Source of the DNA: an uncultured Peptoniphilus sp.
GTDB lineage: Bacteria; Bacillota; Clostridia; Tissierellales; Peptoniphilaceae
DNA: 64,000 bases
Assembly: GCF_943913915.1 (NCBI RefSeq)
Contig: NZ_CALUAA010000005.1
Location: 68,160 to 132,159, forward strand
Reading direction: 5' to 3'
Made by a program: the position numbers and the translations under genes. Below the pieces are notes generated by a model. That model saw only the letters and a program-made list of their open reading frames with translations. It searched no databases and was not told the origin of the DNA. Position 1 is the stretch's first letter. The number at the start of each line of letters is the position of its first letter. This document shows, piece by piece, positions 15,515 through 23,658 of this stretch.

Positions 15515-16162
15515 TTAATATTCTTTTGCTAAGATCGACGGGTCCACGCCTTTGCGGAAGGCCCGTTGCAATCGTTGCATATGAAAAATCGTAGGCCAAA
15601 TGCCGTTTTCTTCGAAACGTCTCGCATCTGTAAAGAGGCTGTTTTTTAATAAGGCGGGTTTATACCCTTTTTCTTTAAGACGAATGGAAAGATCATAATC
15701 TTCCATAAGAGGGATGTGGCGAAAACCACCAATGCTTTCGTAGAGATCCCGGCTTATAAAGATGCCCTGATCTCCGAAAGCGATGTTGCGAAAGCGCACC
15801 CGGTTGTCGGAGTTAAAGGCGACGATGCGCATCATGGCCTTCTTCGATCGAAAGCGCAGCTTGAAACAGCCCCACTCCGCGCCGCTCTCTTCGATGGAGC
15901 GGATGGCAGTAGATTGCGGGAAGGTATCTGAGTGTAAAAACCAAAGTATATCTCCATGGGTATGCTCTACAGCTGCATCCATTTGGGCACCCCGTCCCTT
16001 CGCCTTTTGAATTTTCGGGTAGCGTATTTTCTCGAAACTTCCGTCGGTGGAGCCGCCGTCGGTAAAGAGAACTTCCTTTTCGCCTGCCAAATGATCTAAG
16101 GATTTTTGAAGTTGATCGATATTTTCGATTTCGTTATAGCAGGGGATAATGATACTAATCAT
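15515..16162 (-). CDS. GT2-type transferase, selenodomain-associated transferase 2 family (TIGR04283-like)
   Basis: The 215-residue protein has a GT-A fold: SIIIPCYNEIENIDQL, EVLFTDGGSTDGSFEKI, GRGAQMDAAVEHTHGDILWFLHSDT and FGDQGIFISRDLYESIGGF with LMEDYDLSIRLKEKG. The GRGAQMDA stretch and short length match TIGR04283, named for genomic association with a radical SAM/selenodomain protein and with arsenosugar genes, instead of ordinary wall glycosyltransferases. The matching transferase 1 is 1.3 kb upstream, on the other side of two VTT genes. The start overlaps the upstream VTT gene by eight bases. Acceptor and donor are unknown. Confidence 0.83.
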   Translation of the reverse strand: MISIIIPCYNEIENIDQLQKSLDHLAGEKEVLFTDGGSTDGSFEKIRYPKIQKAKGRGAQMDAAVEHTHGDILWFLHSDTFPQSTAIRSIEESGAEWGCFKLRFRSKKAMMRIVAFNSDNRVRFRNIAFGDQGIFISRDLYESIGGFRHIPLMEDYDLSIRLKEKGYKPALLKNSLFTDARRFEENGIWPTIFHMQRLQRAFRKGVDPSILAKEY

Positions 16163-16832
16163 TGCGATGCCTCTTGTTATAAACCTTGAAGAGAATCAAG
16201 GAAATCACAGTTAAAAGGACAAGAAAGAAAATCGCCAATTTAAATTCGGAGGAGCTCGGGTCGTGAATCTGTTCTCCCAAATAAAGAAAGGCGAAGATGC
16301 CCGGCGTAATCCCTACCAGACTCAGTAAAAAGTAGGGGAGAAAGCGGATTTCTAAGATCCCCGCCATATAATTTATAAGATTGTAGGAAATTAAGGGAAT
16401 CAAGCGAAAGATAAAAAAGACGCCTTGGCTCGTTCCCGAGGGATTGAAGAAAACTTTCTTGATCTTGTCGCTGCTCTTTTTTTCTACCAATTCGCTGATG
16501 GGCTTTCTCGCAATCTTCGCCGCAAGAAAATACATAATGAAAATATTGACTGCACAGCCCATAAGCGTGTAGACAACACCCATAGCCGTTCCGAAAATAT
16601 AGCCGCTCGGCACGACCAGGAGGGGAACGGGGAAGAGGAAGATGGGAAGAACCGCCCAGAGTAAAATATAGATAACCGGTGCCCAATACCCGGCATCATT
16701 TAAAATCGACTGAATACGTTCTTCAGTGAAGTAGTCCTTAATATACTTAAAGGCGACAAAGAAAATTGCCGCCAAAAGTATGCCTATTACGATTTTAATC
16801 CACTTGTTCTGTTTTTTTGTTGCGTCTGTCAT
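16155..16832 (-). CDS. TVP38/TMEM64-family (VTT domain) membrane protein
   Basis: ATG 16832 follows AAGAAGG; a start at 16853 lies further into the upstream gene. The 225-residue protein has about five to six membrane segments and the VTT/SNARE-associated core: LLVVPSGYIFGTAMGVVYTLMG, FFIFRLIPLISYNLINYMAGI and LVGITPGIFAFLYLGE. VTT proteins belong to the DedA superfamily and scramble or flip lipids; TVP38 relatives are often found with selenium or sulfur genes. It overlaps the upstream paralogue by 38 bases and the downstream transferase by eight. Confidence 0.88.
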   Translation of the reverse strand: MTDATKKQNKWIKIVIGILLAAIFFVAFKYIKDYFTEERIQSILNDAGYWAPVIYILLWAVLPIFLFPVPLLVVPSGYIFGTAMGVVYTLMGCAVNIFIMYFLAAKIARKPISELVEKKSSDKIKKVFFNPSGTSQGVFFIFRLIPLISYNLINYMAGILEIRFLPYFLLSLVGITPGIFAFLYLGEQIHDPSSSEFKLAIFFLVLLTVISLILFKVYNKRHRND

Positions 16833-17493
16833 TGTAAACCTTCTTGCCCACAAAGATGGCGATGGATAGGGCGAACAGAATGAGGAGGCCCATCATTAAT
16901 TTTTGTGCGCCGCCTGTTAAAGTGCCACCTACATAGGAATAGACGATGGTAGCCGGAAGTTGGCCGAGACCTGTCGCTGCAAAGAATGAGAGGAAGCTCA
17001 TGCCCGTGAGGCCTGCAGCATAGCTTACCAGGTCAAAACTCATAAAGGGGAGGAGGCGGGCGATTAAAATAGCGTATTTACCGTAATCTTCGAAGAACTT
17101 GTCGACGGTTTCGAGCATGCCCTTGCCGGTGAATTTTTCCGCTACGTCGCGTCCTAAAACTCTGGAGATAAAGAAGCAAAGGGCGGCTCCCGCCATGGCG
17201 GAAGACCAGGAGAGGATGGCACCTTTAACCCAACCGAAGATGGCGGAGTTTGCGAGGGTAATGAAAAATGCAGGGATCGGGGAAATAATGGATTGAAGCA
17301 CCATCAGGAGGAAAGATACGATCACGGCATAGACGCCGAAGCTGCGAATATAGGCGGCGATGCCGTCGATACCTTCGGTAGTCAGAATACGCACCGCACG
17401 GTTGATTCCCTGATTAACTGCAGGTACAAAAAGATAGATCAGTAGACAGGCGAGGATAACGCCGATCATTACAATTTTTTTGTTTATTTTCAT
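16795..17493 (-). CDS. TVP38/TMEM64-family (VTT domain) membrane protein, second copy
   Basis: AAAGGAG precedes the ATG. The 232-residue protein contains FLLMVLQSIISPIPAFFITLANSAIFGWVKG, SAMAGAALCFFISRVLGRD, LIARLLPFMSFDLVSYAAGLTGM and the LGQLPATIVYSYVGG end motif, closer to the TVP38 consensus than its neighbour. The two VTT proteins differ substantially, so they may act as a heteromeric pair instead of representing a recent duplication. They lie between the two selenodomain-associated transferases. Confidence 0.9.
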   Translation of the reverse strand: MKINKKIVMIGVILACLLIYLFVPAVNQGINRAVRILTTEGIDGIAAYIRSFGVYAVIVSFLLMVLQSIISPIPAFFITLANSAIFGWVKGAILSWSSAMAGAALCFFISRVLGRDVAEKFTGKGMLETVDKFFEDYGKYAILIARLLPFMSFDLVSYAAGLTGMSFLSFFAATGLGQLPATIVYSYVGGTLTGGAQKLMMGLLILFALSIAIFVGKKVYNDRRNKKTEQVD

Positions 17494-17503
17494 AATGTCT
17501 CCT

Positions 17504-18220
17504 TTACGTTTTAGAAATGGAATAAAAGAATGGCATCATAGTTGTCGGTGCACTCAGACCGGATTTATTTTTCGGCTCTTTCTTAAATACTTTTAATTTA
17601 CTACCCATTTCGTCGATAAAGATAAAATGCTCTTTTTCTTCTGAATAAGATGTAACGGGAGAGTTTAAAACCTCCGCGGCGAGATCGCGAATGTCGTCGA
17701 TGTCTCGAATGGTGTCGAGCAGATGAACAGATTTTCCAATTTTTTTCGCTCTATCAATTGTTTTTTCGAGCACGTCGCTGCGGCTATAGGTGATGCCTGA
17801 AAAGACATCAATAAAATGATTCATGCCGACGAGCCCATAACCTCCATCGCGTGCCGGACCGAGAACCATATCATTTTTTTTCAACGCATCAAAAGCACTG
17901 TTGACGTAATCCTCATCGATTCCGATTAAATCGGATCCGATTAAAACGACGGGTCCCCCGGTTAATTCTTTCTTTATGGATCTTGCCATGGTCTCGCCGA
18001 GCTCGTCGCCACTTTGCCTCCATACCGGCACGTCTTTTTTCGGTGGTTTGCCATTGTAGTGAATGACGAGGGAGTGCGGTGTGTTGGATAATTTGGTATA
18101 TAAATGCTCATAGAGGTACGCTACAATTGCGTCGACTTTATCGTGAGGTACGTCTTTTCGAAGTCTGGTCATCCCGTGATGCGGTTCCGGTGTACGGGCA
18201 AAGAATATAATGGTGTTCAT
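17504..18220 (-). CDS. GT-A transferase, selenodomain-associated transferase 1 family (TIGR04282/DUF2064-like)
   Basis: ATG 18220 (MNTIIFFARTPEPHHGMTRL) is chosen: the family begins with this strand, and the longer frame from 18259 starts inside the preceding terminator. The 238-residue protein shows TPxxGxxKTRL-like TPEPHHGMTRL, SGDELGETMARSIKKEL, VLIGSDLIGIDEDYV, VLGPARDGGYGLVGM and DTIRDIDDIRDL, the TIGR04282 pattern of nucleotidyl/glycosyl-transferase folds. Lys in the first motif is replaced by Met, which is atypical. No ribosome site is visible, so translation may be weak. Two VTT genes separate it from transferase 2. Confidence 0.82.
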   Translation of the reverse strand: MNTIIFFARTPEPHHGMTRLRKDVPHDKVDAIVAYLYEHLYTKLSNTPHSLVIHYNGKPPKKDVPVWRQSGDELGETMARSIKKELTGGPVVLIGSDLIGIDEDYVNSAFDALKKNDMVLGPARDGGYGLVGMNHFIDVFSGITYSRSDVLEKTIDRAKKIGKSVHLLDTIRDIDDIRDLAAEVLNSPVTSYSEEKEHFIFIDEMGSKLKVFKKEPKNKSGLSAPTTMMPFFYSISKT

Positions 18221-18235
18221 AAATGCAAAAACAAG

Positions 18236-18262
18236 AAAAAAGGCCTTGTCATTTGACAAGGC
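18236..18262 (-). terminator. Terminator after the double-rhodanese lipoprotein gene
   Basis: The 8-bp stem GCCTTGTC/GACAAGGC (18243-18250 with 18255-18262) is followed on the minus strand by six U. It lies just upstream of the transferase 1 start, so some readthrough or another promoter must feed that gene. Confidence 0.88.
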
Positions 18263-18272
18263 ACTTTTTATA

Positions 18273-19067
18273 TTACTTTAATTCAAAGCCGTCAAATTCT
18301 TTAGTACCGTCTAAAGAGCTGGTTGCTTCGTGACCTTTTTCAGTTAGCTTGTTAGCAACTTCCCAGGAGCGGTTGCCGGAGTAGCAGTAGGTTAAGAAAG
18401 GTTTGTCGGTGGGGAGTTCACTATATTTAGCATCGAATTCTTCGGCTAAAACATTGATAGCGCCTTCTACATGACCTGCATCGAAGTCTTTAGCATCGCG
18501 TGCATCGATGATGGTGTAGTCGCCGGATTTAGCGAGTTCTACAAATTCAGGACCGCGAACGTTCGTTACTTTAGTAATGGTGGTGTAGTCGAAATCTTTT
18601 ACGCCTTGAGCGTTTTTAACGTTTTTAAATCCGTTGTCTACTAAGATTTTAGCTGCTTCGCCGCTCTTCTTACCGGTATTGCAGATGGTGATAACTTCGG
18701 AATCTTTTAAATCTTCGATTTTAGAAAGATCTTGTTCGAAGGTATCGAGAGGCATATTGATAGCGAATTTAACGTGACCTTCTTTATATTCTTCCGGGCT
18801 GCGAACGTCGATCACGGTTACTTTTTCTTTAGCATCTTTATCTTCCATGATCTTGTCGAGTTCTTCGCCGGTGATTTCGCTCACTTCTGCTGCAGGAGCT
18901 TCTTTTTCTGCCTTATTGGCGTTGGCGTTTGCTTCGGTGTTAGCTGTTGCGGCAGCGTTATTTTGTGCAGCATTGTTTGCCGGTGCATTTTCCGCTTTGG
19001 GACCACAAGCGGTAAGGCCTGCGGAAAGTACGAGGGCAAGTGCCACAATATTCAGTTTTTTGTTCAT
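18273..19067 (-). CDS. Lipoprotein with two rhodanese domains
   Basis: AAGGAGG precedes the ATG. The 264-residue protein has a lipobox (LSAGLTAC), then an Asn/Ala-rich linker typical of surface lipoproteins. Two rhodanese domains follow: the first (about 70-165) has VIDVRSPEEYKEGHV and active loop CNTGKKSG; the second (about 170-260) has IIDARDAKDFDAGHV and loop CYSGNRSW. Both keep the persulfide-forming Cys, so both may act. Being outside the membrane, it would handle external thiosulfate, polysulfide or selenium compounds, or act as a redox relay. It heads the minus-strand cluster though a terminator follows. Confidence 0.9.
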   Translation of the reverse strand: MNKKLNIVALALVLSAGLTACGPKAENAPANNAAQNNAAATANTEANANANKAEKEAPAAEVSEITGEELDKIMEDKDAKEKVTVIDVRSPEEYKEGHVKFAINMPLDTFEQDLSKIEDLKDSEVITICNTGKKSGEAAKILVDNGFKNVKNAQGVKDFDYTTITKVTNVRGPEFVELAKSGDYTIIDARDAKDFDAGHVEGAINVLAEEFDAKYSELPTDKPFLTYCYSGNRSWEVANKLTEKGHEATSSLDGTKEFDGFELK

Positions 19068-19208
19068 TAAAATTTCCTCCTTGAACTTTTAAAATACTAT
19101 AACACTATCTTAACAAATTTCTGAGAGAGATAGGGTTAAAAAAACAATCGGGTCATTGTATTTTTAAATACCATTATCAACATATATAGAAAAATACTAT
19201 ACAACTAA

Positions 19209-20525
19209 TCAGTCACTGCGGATTGCATCCAGCGCCGATAGATTCATGGCGCGTTTCGCCGGGAAGTAGCCGGCGGCGACACCTACCATGGTTGAAAAAA
19301 GAAGGGCGACGAAAATGAGCCACAGAGGAATATAAGAAAGCTGAATTGCCTCCTCCGCGCCTTGGGACTGAGCGAAGCGATTGCCGATAATATTGAAGGC
19401 GCCACTTAATAAGAGACTGGTAATAACGCCGATCACACCGCCGATAAAACCGATCAGAGCAGCTTCCGTTAAAAAGAGCTTTTGAATGTCTTGAATGGAG
19501 GCGCCGATAACTTTCATAACGCCTATTTCTTTCGTACGTTCGTAAATGGACATAATCATAGTGTTGGCGATGCCGATGGCGGCGACGATAAAGGAGATGG
19601 AGCCGATGCCTGCGAAGATGGCATTTACAATGGCCATGCCGCGGTTCATGCTCTTAATGGCTTCGAGAAGGCCCGAGGGCTCATAGCCCAAATCTTTTAT
19701 AGCATCGGTTACATCTTCCGCATATTCCGTGTCGTCTATACGTACCTGAACCGTAGAATAAGTTCCCCGCTCCGGCTCCGGAAGATCCAATGTTTCAGCA
19801 AGTTTCTTATAACCCTCAATGGTCATAAAGGCGCCGTTATCATACTGGGACTTCTTTGTCTTTTTCAAGACGCCTGTCACTTTAAGAGTAGTGGTTTTAT
19901 CGTTTCCCGAGGGTGTTTCCGCCGGAGCGCCGAATCCGAAGTTCGGCATATCGGAAGAGCTTACACTCATTGTTTTCCCCGCCGCATCAAATAGGGGAGC
20001 ATCGTCATCTTCTGATGTATCGGTTTCGGGAGACATGGGGTCGTAAAAAGCGTCCGCCATATCGCTTCCGAAGATCATCTGTCCTTCGCCCTTTCCGTGG
20101 AAGAGGCTCCCTTTATCGGCACGCCAATCTAATGTGGAATAAGTTTCCTTGTTCATGGCGGTAATGGATATAAAGTCGCCGGTGTACTTTCTGTATTTCG
20201 CCGACACATTGGTAGTATACACCGGCGTCACGTCGATAACATGAGGAATTTTTTTGAAATCCCGGATGGAACGATCGGTTATTTTTTTAGGTGTCTTCTT
20301 ACTCTTGCCTCCGGGTTCCATACTGTTTTCCGAAACCTGAATGTTTTTGACATCGCCGAAACTTTCCATCATGCGGCGATTATTTTCCGTAATGCCGTAG
20401 CCGAAGCTGATCATTAAAATAATGGAAACGCAACCGATGACTACTCCGAGAAGGGTAAGGCCTGTGCGAAGTTTTCTGGCCAGAAGATTGCGCTTGGCCA
20501 TATCCAGTAAATCTCTAAAGCTCAT
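19209..20525 (-). CDS. MacB/FtsX-type ABC transporter permease
   Basis: The 438-residue protein has the MacB layout: one membrane helix near the N-terminus (LLARKLRTGLTLLGVVIGCVSIILM), an outside core of about 230 residues (NIQVSENS, RSIRDFKKIPHV, GSDMADAF), then three C-terminal helices with IYERTKEIGVMKVIGAS, FLTEAALIGFIGGVIGV and PLWLIFVALLFSTMVGVAAGYFPAKRA. Acidic insertions (SEDDDAPLFDAAG and nearby) sit in the outside domain. Such permeases couple ATP hydrolysis to work outside the membrane. It overlaps the upstream exported-protein gene by one base. Confidence 0.9.
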   Translation of the reverse strand: MSFRDLLDMAKRNLLARKLRTGLTLLGVVIGCVSIILMISFGYGITENNRRMMESFGDVKNIQVSENSMEPGGKSKKTPKKITDRSIRDFKKIPHVIDVTPVYTTNVSAKYRKYTGDFISITAMNKETYSTLDWRADKGSLFHGKGEGQMIFGSDMADAFYDPMSPETDTSEDDDAPLFDAAGKTMSVSSSDMPNFGFGAPAETPSGNDKTTTLKVTGVLKKTKKSQYDNGAFMTIEGYKKLAETLDLPEPERGTYSTVQVRIDDTEYAEDVTDAIKDLGYEPSGLLEAIKSMNRGMAIVNAIFAGIGSISFIVAAIGIANTMIMSIYERTKEIGVMKVIGASIQDIQKLFLTEAALIGFIGGVIGVITSLLLSGAFNIIGNRFAQSQGAEEAIQLSYIPLWLIFVALLFSTMVGVAAGYFPAKRAMNLSALDAIRSD

Positions 20526-22114
20526 CAGACCATCAAATCCTCGTCGCTGTCGTTATCGCTCTTACGCTTTTTAACGACGTAGAATGCTACACCGCCTGCG
20601 ATTGCCGCTAAGGATGCGAGTCCTAATGGAATGGCCCAAGCCGGGCGTTTATTCTCGTTTTCGTCCTCGCCTTCTGCGCCGGCCATATCGTCGGTAACGT
20701 TTACGACAAAGGGTTTAACAAATTCCTGCCGCTTGCCCGTGGCGTCGTCGTAAGAAATGACGATTTCGCCCTTTTGTTCACCTTTTTCCGTAGGTGTGAT
20801 GTTGACGTCGTAGGTTTCGGCGCTGGAAGGAGCCACACTTCCTGCAAAATAGGTATTGGTATCGGCGTCGAAATTGCCGCGAAGCTTAACCATGACATTG
20901 GAAAGAACGGATTTCCCCGTGTTGAAGAACTCGAAGGAAAGGGGCATCTCTTCTCCGACAAAACCTTCTTTATCCACCTTCAGATCTCCCGGCTCCAATA
21001 CGGAGCTTTGGACCACGGGGATGCCGATAACTTCCGTAGAAGTATAGGGATTGCCGTCGCCGTCTTCGTATTCGAAAGTGGCGGTAATGGAATAGGTTTT
21101 AGCCGCCGTATCCGGCGCCGTCGTAAGAGTAATTTCTTTTTCGGCGCTACGGCGCGGTTTAATGGATTCGATATGGAATGTATTGCTGCTTCCCACGGGA
21201 ATAAAGGCGCTGCCGCCGTCACCTCCGCCTGCGGCCGCGCCGGCCGCCATGGCGGCTGCAGCTCCGTCACCGGAAGAGGATCCGGAGGGAAGACTTACAG
21301 GCTCGGCGGCATCGGCGGAAAGGGCGACGCGAATATTTTTCACTTGTTTTTTGCGATTGGTATTAAAGATTCTGAAGTAGAGAGTAAAAGGTTCGCCGGC
21401 CTTTGCCGTTTCGGGATCCATTGTGTAGCTGTCGATGACGACTTTCGGCGTATTGGATCCGGTGGGCGCTTGACCCGTTGGGGCACTCCCCGTGCCCGTA
21501 ACGGGAAGAGGGGAACCGAGGTCGCCCATGTCGCCTCCGGAAAAGCTGCCTCCTAATGAAGAACCGCCTGATGAAGCGCTTCCCAAATCACCGAGATCCG
21601 GCATAGTGGAAGAGCCGCCTCCATTTAAGGAGCCCCCTCTCGAGGAAACAGTTAGCATTTGGGTGGTTTCATGGACTTCGCCATTGGTTCCGTCCACATA
21701 GCTGACGCTTAGTTTAATCGGATAGTTTTTCGCCTCGGCATTAGAGGTGAGGCGGAAAGTAAAGGAGTAGCTTTCCTTTTGTTTCGGGGCAAAGAATTTG
21801 GCATTGACATTGCTGTTGGATTTTGGAACGAGGGCATCGAGATCTTGAGATTCGGCTCGAATTAGAATATTCTTCGCAGGGCCCGTGCCGTTGTTTACGA
21901 CGGAGAAGCGAATGGGGATATCCTTCCCGGGCATCGAGGGGGCGGGCCAGGTGACGTCTGCAAAGTCCAAAATAGAAATGGGAACATGGCTTCCCTGTTC
22001 GATCTTCGGCGGGGGAATGCTCCCCACATTTTGTGCCGCTTCCACCATTCCGCTTCCTTGGGATAAACACATGGCGGCGGCCGTTAAAAGTACCAGTTTA
22101 TTTCTCGTTTTCAT
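20525..22114 (-). CDS. Exported membrane-anchored protein with CARDB-like domains
   Basis: The 529-residue protein has a signal peptide ending near MVEAAQ, a long outside region and one C-terminal membrane helix (IPLGLASLAAIAGGVAFYVVKKRK) with an acidic tail. The outside region holds three beta-sandwich repeats of the CARDB/S-layer type: MPGKDIPIRFSVVNNGTGPAKN, KAGEPFTLYFRIFNTNRKKQVKN and VGEEMPLSFEFFNTGKSVLSN. Gly/Ser-rich linkers separate them. Its place between the ATPase and the MacB-like permease suggests it takes the role MacA-like adaptors play, binding cargo or partners outside. I know no assigned function. Confidence 0.8.
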   Translation of the reverse strand: MKTRNKLVLLTAAAMCLSQGSGMVEAAQNVGSIPPPKIEQGSHVPISILDFADVTWPAPSMPGKDIPIRFSVVNNGTGPAKNILIRAESQDLDALVPKSNSNVNAKFFAPKQKESYSFTFRLTSNAEAKNYPIKLSVSYVDGTNGEVHETTQMLTVSSRGGSLNGGGSSTMPDLGDLGSASSGGSSLGGSFSGGDMGDLGSPLPVTGTGSAPTGQAPTGSNTPKVVIDSYTMDPETAKAGEPFTLYFRIFNTNRKKQVKNIRVALSADAAEPVSLPSGSSSGDGAAAAMAAGAAAGGGDGGSAFIPVGSSNTFHIESIKPRRSAEKEITLTTAPDTAAKTYSITATFEYEDGDGNPYTSTEVIGIPVVQSSVLEPGDLKVDKEGFVGEEMPLSFEFFNTGKSVLSNVMVKLRGNFDADTNTYFAGSVAPSSAETYDVNITPTEKGEQKGEIVISYDDATGKRQEFVKPFVVNVTDDMAGAEGEDENENKRPAWAIPLGLASLAAIAGGVAFYVVKKRKSDNDSDEDLMV

Positions 22115-22123
22115 ACATCACTC

Positions 22124-22858
22124 CTAAAGGTTTTGAGAACCGTTCATTATCTTTTCAGCTTGTGCTTTTACGCTGCGGGTTTCATCCCGTATAATGACGC
22201 CGTCACGAAGTTCCACGATGCGATCGGCATAAACTGCCGTCTCCAAATCGTGGGTAACGATAATAAGCGTCTGTTTATGTTCCTTGGCGAGATCGCACAT
22301 CATCTCCATAATTTCCACGGACGTGGCGGAATCTAAATTCCCCGTGGGCTCGTCGGCAAAAAGAATGGGCGGCGCGTCAACAAAGGCTCTGGCAATGGAA
22401 ACGCGTTGCTGTTGACCGCCGCTCATTTCCATGGGCTTGTGTTCCAATCGCTCGCCCAGCCCGACGCGGGTTAAAATATCCCGTGCCTTTTCTTCTCGCT
22501 CTTCCTTGCCGACGCCTTTAAAAATAAGGCCTAAGCTTACATTTTCCGTAGCCGTAAGGGTAGGAATTAAATTGTAAGATTGAAAGACGAAGCCCACATT
22601 TAATTGGCGAAACTTCGTAAGACGTTCTTCGGAAAGTTTTTCCATATGTACTTTTCCGTTAATGACGATCTCGCCCTTGGTGGGTTTGTCGAGACCGGCC
22701 ATAAGATTAAGTAGGGTGGATTTGCCGCTACCCGATGTGCCGAGAAGACAAATAATCTCTTCTCGCTCAATGTCTAAATCGACGCCGCGAAGGGCGTAAA
22801 CTTTTTCATTTCCCATACGGTAGACGCGGTACAAATCTCGTATACTGATAAATGACAC
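22124..22858 (-). CDS. MacB/LolD-type ABC transporter ATPase
   Basis: GTG 22858 is taken as the start (SFISIRDLYRVYRMGNEKV) with AAAGGA upstream; an in-frame ATG at 22891 would place part of the ribosome site inside the gene. The 244-residue ATPase has Walker A LGTSGSGKSTLL, VFQSYNLIPTLTATENV, signature MSGGQQQRVSIARAF, Walker B ILFADEPTGNLDSAT and the H-loop IVTHDLETAV. DEPTGNLD is typical of the MacB/LolD/FtsE group. It is first in a three-gene unit with the CARDB-like protein and the permease, separated by nine bases. Confidence 0.88.
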   Translation of the reverse strand: MSFISIRDLYRVYRMGNEKVYALRGVDLDIEREEIICLLGTSGSGKSTLLNLMAGLDKPTKGEIVINGKVHMEKLSEERLTKFRQLNVGFVFQSYNLIPTLTATENVSLGLIFKGVGKEEREEKARDILTRVGLGERLEHKPMEMSGGQQQRVSIARAFVDAPPILFADEPTGNLDSATSVEIMEMMCDLAKEHKQTLIIVTHDLETAVYADRIVELRDGVIIRDETRSVKAQAEKIMNGSQNL

Positions 22859-22986
22859 GAAATCATCACATCCTTTCCACCATAATATCATAGAATATTT
22901 TCGGGAAAGTTTAAGATTTACTCAAAAGAAAAATAACAAAACAATGTTACCTTGTAATCATCAGGTATTTATAGATAAGGAATAGA

Positions 22987-23658
22987 ATGAATAAAAGTCA
23001 AAAGAATTTTATAACTTTAGATTTTGAACGCAAAAAACGCTGCCTCTTCGGCGAGACGATCTTCGGCGAAGGTAAGACGGCGGAGCATTTAAAAATAGCT
23101 GTGAAAAAAATGTTGGAACATGACGGGGAAGTCTTGGTCACGCGCTTAAGTCGGGAGCAATTTGAAGCACTGGGAGAATTAAAAAAACATCTCGATTACG
23201 ATTCTCTTTCAATGACGGCCATGGCGAAAAAGGAAAAGCAAACCGTGGGAAAAGTAGCCGTGGTAACGGCAGGTACCTCGGACGTTTCAGTAGCGGAAGA
23301 ATGTGTGCGAACCTTAGACTTCTTCGGGATCGGCAGTGAATCGGTTTACGATGTAGGCGTGGCGGGAATTCATCGCCTCTTCAATCAGCTGGATTGCCTG
23401 AAGGATGCGGACGTCATCGTCGTGTGCGCCGGCATGGACGGTGCCCTTCCCTCGGTAGTGGCGGGTCTCGTGTCCTCTCCCGTTATTGCCGTTCCCACAT
23501 CGGTAGGTTACGGCGCAGCCTTTCACGGCGTGGCACCTCTGCTAAGTATGCTCAATTCCTGTGCCGAAGGGGTGGCGGTAGTGAATATCGACAACGGATA
23601 CGGTGCCGCCTATATGGCGGGGCAAATCGTGATGAAGATTTACGAAAAGGACAAATAG
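22987..23658 (+). CDS. larB: LarB, pyridinium-3,5-biscarboxylate mononucleotide synthase
   Basis: The 223-residue protein matches LarB (AIR-carboxylase superfamily). The N-terminal part contains FGETIFGEGKTAEHL; the PurE-like C-terminal domain has VAVVTAGTSDVSVAEE, YDVGVAGIHRLF, VVCAGMDGALPSVVAGL, PVIAVPTSVGYGAAFHGV and NIDNGYGAAYMAG. LarB carboxylates nicotinate adenine dinucleotide and releases AMP, the first step to the nickel-pincer cofactor of lactate racemase-type enzymes. LarC, LarE and LarA are not in the window. The gene ends inside the convergent folate gene, overlapping by 19 bases. Confidence 0.93.
   Translation: MNKSQKNFITLDFERKKRCLFGETIFGEGKTAEHLKIAVKKMLEHDGEVLVTRLSREQFEALGELKKHLDYDSLSMTAMAKKEKQTVGKVAVVTAGTSDVSVAEECVRTLDFFGIGSESVYDVGVAGIHRLFNQLDCLKDADVIVVCAGMDGALPSVVAGLVSSPVIAVPTSVGYGAAFHGVAPLLSMLNSCAEGVAVVNIDNGYGAAYMAGQIVMKIYEKDK

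Noticed and set aside
20774..21556. 260-codon plus-strand open frame
   Set aside because: It is antisense to the CARDB-like protein gene, lacks a ribosome site and codes a low-complexity glycine/arginine sequence; a shadow of biased codons.
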